From: Clostridia bacterium
GTDB lineage: Bacteria > Bacillota > Clostridia > Christensenellales > Maliibacteriaceae
Direction of reading: 5' to 3'
Assembly (NCBI GenBank): GCA_017935825.1
Contig: JAGBGW010000039.1
Coordinates: forward strand, 1 to 8,655
DNA: 8,655 nucleotides
Shown here: positions 4,996 to 8,655 of the stretch, in pieces
Position numbering within the stretch: the stretch's first letter is position 1
Layout: each line of letters opens with the position of its first letter
Made by a program: the position numbers and the translations under genes
Notes under the pieces: model-generated
The model's input: only the letters and a program-made list of their open reading frames with translations
What the model was told of the DNA's origin: nothing
Databases searched by the model: none

Positions 4996-6639
4996 ATGGC
5001 AAAGAAAAGAGTTGCGACGCTCGTTCTGTCCATCGCTTTGCTGCTTGCTGTGACCGTTGGCGGCACCCTCGCGTATCTGACCGATACCGAAACGGATGTC
5101 AACGTCATGACGCTGGGCAATGTTGATATTGAGCAGTATGAGTATCAGCGCGCAGAGAAAGATGGTGCCTATACAACTGATACCATCGATAATCAGACCA
5201 GCTATGTTCTGGAAGCATTCCAGCAGGATAAGCCCCTGTATCCCATCGTGGGCGATCCGAGCACCGGTGCAGCAGGTTGGGATGATACCATCGTTCGCAT
5301 GACGCAGGTGGATTCCTATGGTTCCATGCAGGTGTTCGCAGGCAAAAATGCACAGGATAAGTTTGTAACTGTTAAGAACACCGGCAAGACTGCTGCATAT
5401 GTTCGTACTCTCGTTGCAATCGAGGTCGGTTCTGCAGATCCTGATTTGATTGGTATTTCCTATCATAAGACTTGGACTAAGAATAGTGTTGGTATTGTTG
5501 AAATTCAGGGTACCAATTATTATGTGTTTGAGTTTGTCTATGATGGTGCTGAACTGAGCGATGGTTCCTGGAGACATGAGAATGGTATCCTTCCTGCAGG
5601 TGATACCACTTATCCCAGCCTTTCTCAGGTTTATCTGAAGTCTGAAGCTACCAACGAAGATATGGTGGCACTTGATGGCAACGGTGATGGCAAACTGAAT
5701 ATCCTTGTTGCATCTCAGGCTGTGCAGGCTGCAGGTTTTGATGATGCACTGACCGCACTGGATGCCGGATTTGGTGATATCACTGCTACCAACCATCCTT
5801 GGGTTGACGGTTTGTATATTCCCGATCATTATGTAAGCAACCTTGATGAACTGAAGGCTGCATTTGCTGAGGGTGGCACCATTATGCTGACGGCTGATAT
5901 CGTTGTAGACGATACGCTGGAACTTGAAGATGGCGTTGAAGTATGCCTGGATATGAATGGTCAAACAATCGAGTTTGAACGCAATAGCAACTACGAACCT
6001 GGTTATCCCATGTTCTATCCTCTGGAAGGATCTAAATTGACCATTACCGGTAATGGCACAATTGATTTGGGTGATAACATTGATGTAGCATTGCTTTGCC
6101 CTAAGGGCGAAGTTGTAATCGAAAACGGTACCTTCATCAGAGATCGTATTCCTGCAGGAACTAATCCCGATGATGTTCAGGGAATGTTTATTGGTGTTAA
6201 GACTGTTGGCGCCAGCGTTGTGATCAAGGACGGCTACTTCGATAGCGGTTACTATGATGAAAATGCTGATTTGGCATTTAGTGAAACAGATGCTGACATT
6301 TCTAACCGTGGTAAATCTGCAGATAAGAACCTGTACAGAACTGCAATTAAGAACAATATTATGAATTTGCTTAACCTTTCTTGGGGTTCTGCAGCAGGTA
6401 CGCAGGATTTCCGGATCTACGGTGGTACTTTCGTAGGTGCTAACCCTGCATGGGGTGATGAAGGCTGTGCAATGCCCATTACTCCCAACTATCTGCGTCC
6501 TTGGTCTTATTATCAGGGCATGTTCCTTGAAGGTCAGGTAATGCACGATGACAAGATCGAACTTCCTGCAGGCTATGCAATTGTTGAAGGTACGACTGCA
6601 GATGGAAGACCTACCTACACTGTAAACTACAGCAAGTAA
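4996..6639 (+). CDS. Exported TasA/camelysin-like protein with SipW-type signal peptide and beta-helix-like C-terminal half
   Basis: 547-residue secreted protein, probably on the cell surface or in the matrix. The N-terminus is a SipW-type signal: basic KKR (3-5), hydrophobic core (about 6-22), then GGTLAYLTDTE (22-32), the typical cleavage region. Residues about 33-270 resemble TasA-like clostridial proteins: MTLGNVDIE (38-46), KFVTVKNTGKTAAYVRTLV (122-140) and ILVASQAVQAAGFDDAL (236-252). LDGNGDGKLNI (227-237) looks like a calcium-binding DxNxDG loop. Residues about 280-545 carry strand-turn repeats typical of right-handed beta-helices: MLTADIVVDDTLELEDG, LTITGNGTIDLG, VVIENGTF, VVIKDGYF and FRIYGGTF. 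No sorting motif or transmembrane C-terminus is present, and no SipW peptidase is nearby. The ATG follows AAGGAGG by 8 nt. Codons shift from C-rich to T-ending towards the 3' half. The exact role (fibre, adhesin or sugar binding) is unknown. Confidence 0.85.
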   Translation: MAKKRVATLVLSIALLLAVTVGGTLAYLTDTETDVNVMTLGNVDIEQYEYQRAEKDGAYTTDTIDNQTSYVLEAFQQDKPLYPIVGDPSTGAAGWDDTIVRMTQVDSYGSMQVFAGKNAQDKFVTVKNTGKTAAYVRTLVAIEVGSADPDLIGISYHKTWTKNSVGIVEIQGTNYYVFEFVYDGAELSDGSWRHENGILPAGDTTYPSLSQVYLKSEATNEDMVALDGNGDGKLNILVASQAVQAAGFDDALTALDAGFGDITATNHPWVDGLYIPDHYVSNLDELKAAFAEGGTIMLTADIVVDDTLELEDGVEVCLDMNGQTIEFERNSNYEPGYPMFYPLEGSKLTITGNGTIDLGDNIDVALLCPKGEVVIENGTFIRDRIPAGTNPDDVQGMFIGVKTVGASVVIKDGYFDSGYYDENADLAFSETDADISNRGKSADKNLYRTAIKNNIMNLLNLSWGSAAGTQDFRIYGGTFVGANPAWGDEGCAMPITPNYLRPWSYYQGMFLEGQVMHDDKIELPAGYAIVEGTTADGRPTYTVNYSK

Positions 6640-6653
6640 TTTGTTGTAATCAC

Positions 6654-6686
6654 AAAGAACGCAAGGTTTACCTTGCGTTCTTTTTT
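6654..6686 (+). terminator. Strong intrinsic terminator of the surface protein gene
   Basis: AAAGAACGCAAGG (6654-6666) and CCTTGCGTTCTTT (6671-6683) form a perfect 13-bp stem with a TTTA loop, running into six T (6681-6686). Confidence 0.95.
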
Positions 6687-6701
6687 ATGCCTTGAAATAT
6701 T

Positions 6702-6730
6702 AGAGATTCTTCACTGCGTTCAGGATGACA
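6702..6730 (-). repeat. Stem-loop repeat, copy F (reverse, short variant)
   Basis: Reverse-oriented, shorter copy (AGAGATTCTTCACTGCGTTC, then AGGATGACA). The middle is about 7 bp shorter than in B or D. Arms ATTCT and AGGAT pair with one G.T. Confidence 0.8.
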
Positions 6731-6731
6731 G

Positions 6732-6821
6732 CGTGGTGGGATTGGCAGTCGTGGGATGGCGCGGCAATGCGTGAAATCAAACGTTTGCGAAACACGCGCG
6801 GCGTGTTCCCTACAGGCGTTG
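6732..6821. repeat. Repeat module core, first copy
   Basis: About 90 bp that recur at 6958-7047 with no gaps and 12 mismatches, ten of them transitions. It contains the palindrome CAAACGTTTG and a hairpin (AACACGC, loop GCG, GCGTGTT) that is retained in the second copy. Non-coding; it is bounded by copies F and G in inverted orientation. Confidence 0.85.
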
Positions 6822-6834
6822 GGGGGACACGCTC

Positions 6835-6875
6835 TGTCATCCTGAGCGGAGCCGACAGGCGAAGTCGAAGGATCT
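6835..6875 (+). repeat. Stem-loop repeat, copy G (forward)
   Basis: Forward copy with a longer, different middle (GGAGCCGACAGGCGAAG). Arms are ATCCT (6839-6843) and AGGAT (6869-6873). The following 44 bp (6876-6919) up to copy H show no recognisable feature. Confidence 0.85.
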
Positions 6876-6919
6876 GTGCAGTTGGGGGATGGCATTGCAA
6901 AGATAGAACCAATGCGGTA

Positions 6920-6956
6920 CAGATCCTTCGGCGCACTTCGTTTGCTCAGGATGACA
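6920..6956 (-). repeat. Stem-loop repeat, copy H (reverse)
   Basis: Reverse copy starting AGATCCTTCGGCGCAC and ending AGGATGACA. Arms are ATCCT (6923-6927) and AGGAT (6948-6952). Confidence 0.87.
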
Positions 6957-6957
6957 C

Positions 6958-7047
6958 CGTGGTGAGCTTGGCAGTTGTGGGGCGGCGTGGCAATGCGTGA
7001 AATCAAACGCTTGCGGAACACGTGCGGCATGTTCCCTACAGGCGCAG
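6958..7047. repeat. Repeat module core, second copy
   Basis: Direct repeat of 6732-6821 at a constant offset of 226 bp, about 87% identical. The internal hairpin here pairs GGAACA with TGTTCC and keeps the GCG loop, although single bases of the stem differ from the first copy. Bounded by copies H and I. Confidence 0.85.
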
Positions 7048-7060
7048 GGAATATCTTTTT

Positions 7061-7109
7061 TGTCATTCTGAGCGAGCGTAAGCGAGTCGAAGAATCTCTG
7101 AATTGAAAA
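7061..7109 (+). repeat. Stem-loop repeat, copy I (forward)
   Basis: 47 of 49 bp identical to copy A, 3.3 kb away, including the trailing AATTGAAAA. Arms are ATTCT (7065-7069) and AGAAT (7091-7095). It abuts the terminator of the zinc peptidase gene. Confidence 0.9.
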
Positions 7110-7112
7110 AAC

Positions 7113-7149
7113 AAAAGCCCTTTATCCGAACCCGGACAAAGGGCTTTTT
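7113..7149 (-). terminator. Intrinsic terminator of the zinc peptidase gene
   Basis: AAAAGCCCTTT (7113-7123) pairs with AAAGGGCTTTT (7138-7148), and TCCG (7125-7128) with CGGA (7133-7136), with one mismatch between the two stems and a 4-nt loop. On the minus strand it ends in TTTTGTTTTTT. Also usable from the other strand. Confidence 0.9.
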
Positions 7150-7158
7150 CCATACATT

Positions 7159-7863
7159 TTAATCTCTTCTTCTGTTGCCGTAGAGAAGAAACAGTCGTGC
7201 CAGCTGAAGGAGAGAAGCAAGGGCGCTGGCGATATAGGTCATTGCGGCGGCGCGGAGTACTTTCTTTGCGCCAGGGACTTCGTCCTGCCAGAGGAATCCG
7301 CCCTGCTGCAGGGAGACCAGTGCGCGACGGGAGGCGTTGAATTCCACAGGCAAGGTTACCAGCTGGAAGATGACCACGAAGGCATACAGGATGATGGCAA
7401 GGTTCAGCATCGTCTGGCTGCCCACAAAAAGACCGATCAAAAGGATGGGGAAAACCGCGTTGGAGCCGAAGGAGACCACGGGCGCCATGGCGCTTCGGAT
7501 CGACAGGGGCAGGTAGGCGCTGTGATGCTGACAGGCATGTCCCACCTCGTGGGCGGCAATGCCAAGGGCGGCGATGGACGTGGAGTTATACACGCCGTCG
7601 CTCAAGCGCAGGACCTTGTTCTTGGGATCATAATGGTCGGTAAGAGAGCCTGATACGCGCTCGATGCGCACGTCATAGATGCCGTTGTTGGCAAGGATGC
7701 GCTGTGCTGCCTGCGCGGCGGTAATATTCGTGCGGCTTGCCACACGGGAAAATCTTGCGTAAGCGTTTTTGACGGATGCCTGTGCGATCAGACCCAGGAT
7801 CATGCCGGGGAGCAGGATCAGTATGGTCCAGTCCCAATAAAGATAGGGAGAATAATAGGGCAT
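7159..7863 (-). CDS. Membrane zinc metallopeptidase, YugP-like (Zn_peptidase_2)
   Basis: 234-residue integral membrane protein of the neutral zinc metallopeptidase family that includes B. subtilis YugP. HEVGH (105-109) is the zinc-binding HExxH motif, in the family setting IAALGIAAHEVGHACQH (97-113). Glu174 in LPVEFNASRRAL (171-182) is a candidate further ligand. Membrane segments are about 12-28, 125-147, 153-173 and 206-227. KVLRLSDGVYNSTSIAALGI (83-102) is the conserved lead-in. The physiological substrate is not established. The start at 7863 is chosen because GGAGGTG lies 7 nt upstream on the minus strand; an in-frame ATG 13 codons earlier has no ribosome site and would put extra residues before the first membrane segment. 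Length agrees with the family (about 225-235). It stands alone, divergent from asnS. Confidence 0.92.
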   Translation of the reverse strand: MPYYSPYLYWDWTILILLPGMILGLIAQASVKNAYARFSRVASRTNITAAQAAQRILANNGIYDVRIERVSGSLTDHYDPKNKVLRLSDGVYNSTSIAALGIAAHEVGHACQHHSAYLPLSIRSAMAPVVSFGSNAVFPILLIGLFVGSQTMLNLAIILYAFVVIFQLVTLPVEFNASRRALVSLQQGGFLWQDEVPGAKKVLRAAAMTYIASALASLLQLARLFLLYGNRRRD

Positions 7864-7906
7864 TTCTGCCACCTCCAATAAAATTCGCATGTATGCACAC
7901 ATATTT

Positions 7907-7926
7907 GTACATACTGTACTTACAGT
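7907..7926. repeat. Overlapping inverted repeats in the zinc peptidase upstream region
   Basis: GTACA-TAC-TGTAC (7907-7919) and ACTGTA-CT-TACAGT (7913-7926) share bases, about 45-60 bp upstream of the zinc peptidase start. This could be an operator for that gene; no family of regulator can be named and no clear -35/-10 pair was found next to it. Confidence 0.35.
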
Positions 7927-7983
7927 TTGGCACCAAAGATTGGTAAAGTCAAATGAATTGTCCCGAAATGTCGCCCTGAATGC

Positions 7984-8012
7984 TTGTTATATCGCGTTTT
8001 TGGGTGTATTAT
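7984..8012 (+). promoter_or_regulatory. Sigma-A-type promoter of asnS
   Basis: TTGTTA (7984-7989) and TATTAT (8007-8012) are 17 bp apart, matching consensus at four and five of six positions. The leader would be about 35 nt, too short for a T-box. Confidence 0.6.
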
Positions 8013-8053
8013 AAACGATGTGACACTATAACTGTCAGAAAGAGAGGAAGCAT

Positions 8054-8655
8054 ATGAACACTGCAGCAATTGCACAGCTGTATCGCAATACAGACTCTTT
8101 TGCGGATCAGGATATCCGTGTCAACGGTTGGGTCCGTACGTCCCGTTTCAACAATAATCTTGGTTTCATCGAACTGAATGATGGTACCTTCTTCCGCAAT
8201 CTGCAGTTGGTCTGCACCAAGGAAGATCTTGCAGACTTTGACGTTGTTTCCAAATACGGCGTGGGCAGCGCAATCATCGTGGAAGGCAAGCTTGTCCTGA
8301 CCCCCGATGCAAAGCAGCCTTTTGAACTGCATGTAACCAAGATCGATCTGGAAGGCGCAAGCCCCAGCGATTATCCCCTGCAGAAAAAGCGCCACAGCCT
8401 TGAATACCTGCGTACCATAGCACATCTGCGCCCCAGAACCAACACGTTCTCCGCAGTATTCCGTGTGCGCTCCATCGCAGCTGACGCCATCCATCGTTTC
8501 TTCCAGGATCGCGGCTTTGTCTATGCACATACGCCCCTGATCACTGCCAGCGACTGCGAAGGTGCAGGCGAGATGTTCCAGGTAACTACGATGGATCTGA
8601 ACAATGTGCCTAAGACAGCAGACGGTAAGGTAGATTTCTCGCAGGATTTCTTCAA
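8054..8655 (+). CDS. asnS: Asparaginyl-tRNA synthetase, N-terminal part (cut by window edge)
   Basis: Class IIb aminoacyl-tRNA synthetase that charges tRNA-Asn. The first 200 residues (of about 460) are present. Residues about 18-100 form the OB-fold anticodon-binding domain (DIRVNGWVRTSR at 20-31). LQKKRHSLEYLRTIAHLRPR (109-128) and the motif 1 helix through FRVRSIAADAIHRFFQDRGF (136-155) follow, then TPLITASDCEGAGEMFQVTT (160-179), which is nearly the same as in bacterial AsnRS and separates it from AspRS and LysRS. The start ATG follows AGAGAGGAAG closely. Frame open to the right edge. Codon use is biased like that of the aldo/keto reductase, in keeping with a highly expressed gene. Confidence 0.95.
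   Translation, partial: MNTAAIAQLYRNTDSFADQDIRVNGWVRTSRFNNNLGFIELNDGTFFRNLQLVCTKEDLADFDVVSKYGVGSAIIVEGKLVLTPDAKQPFELHVTKIDLEGASPSDYPLQKKRHSLEYLRTIAHLRPRTNTFSAVFRVRSIAADAIHRFFQDRGFVYAHTPLITASDCEGAGEMFQVTTMDLNNVPKTADGKVDFSQDFF

Noticed and set aside
4605..5053. Plus-strand open frames of 87 and 109 codons over the structured intergenic region
   Set aside because: They cross the palindrome and hairpins, overlap the true gene starts, have no ribosome sites and no recognisable protein features.
4750..6546. A 598-codon open frame on the minus strand, opposite the surface protein gene
   Set aside because: Its translation is a low-complexity mix rich in Ile, Asn, Cys and His without domains, and it is explained by the codon bias of the sense gene. 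The sense frame has signal peptide, ribosome site and terminator.
6668..7153. Open frames on both strands across the second repeat cluster, including one of 161 codons with HPERSEES-like segments
   Set aside because: They are translations of the stem-loop repeats and the duplicated core; no ribosome site, and such peptides are a known artefact of this kind of repeat.
7864..8053. T-box leader for asnS
   Set aside because: The likely promoter leaves only about 35 nt of leader, and no T-box core or specifier hairpin is seen.

Overview
The window looks like chromosome of an anaerobic, probably gut-associated member of the Clostridia (Bacillota) with roughly balanced GC. The strongest clue is a spoIIAA-spoIIAB pair (forespore anti-anti-sigma and anti-sigma factors). 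A YugP-type membrane zinc peptidase, a class A penicillin-binding protein and a SipW-type signal peptide on a TasA-like surface protein fit the same placement. This is inferred from protein families; no search was run.

Layout. 1-741 (minus) is the N-terminal part of a class A penicillin-binding protein that starts at TTG and runs off the left edge. Divergent from it is spoIIAA-spoIIAB (921-1696), behind a possible sigma-H-type promoter; sigF, normally third in this operon, is absent. An aldo/keto reductase (1841-2830) with its own promoter and strong terminator follows, then a short-chain dehydrogenase (2938-3717).

3740-4359 is a cluster of five copies of a ~40-bp stem-loop repeat in alternating orientation. 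A small GIY-YIG nuclease gene (3970-4257) sits exactly between two of them, and its stop codon lies inside the repeat sequence. The neighbouring A-B interval has the same edges (44 of 44 bp identical on the right) without the gene. This suggests an autonomous/non-autonomous mobile pair. A second cluster of the same repeat at 6702-7109 holds two 226-bp-spaced modules with a shared ~90-bp core.

4412-4636 (minus) encodes a small XRE-type regulator with a perfect 24-bp palindrome beside its promoter. 4732-4995 is non-coding but structured: nested inverted repeats, then a leader in which a CCTCC segment could pair with either of two Shine-Dalgarno-like sites ahead of the surface protein gene. That gene (4996-6639) encodes a 547-residue exported protein with a TasA-like N-terminal half and a beta-helix-like C-terminal half. 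7159-7863 (minus) is the zinc peptidase. 8054 to the right edge is the N-terminal part of asparaginyl-tRNA synthetase.

Most genes are separate transcription units with their own terminators; only spoIIAA-spoIIAB is clearly an operon. The most unusual content is the repeat/GIY-YIG system, followed by the surface-protein leader and the missing sigF.
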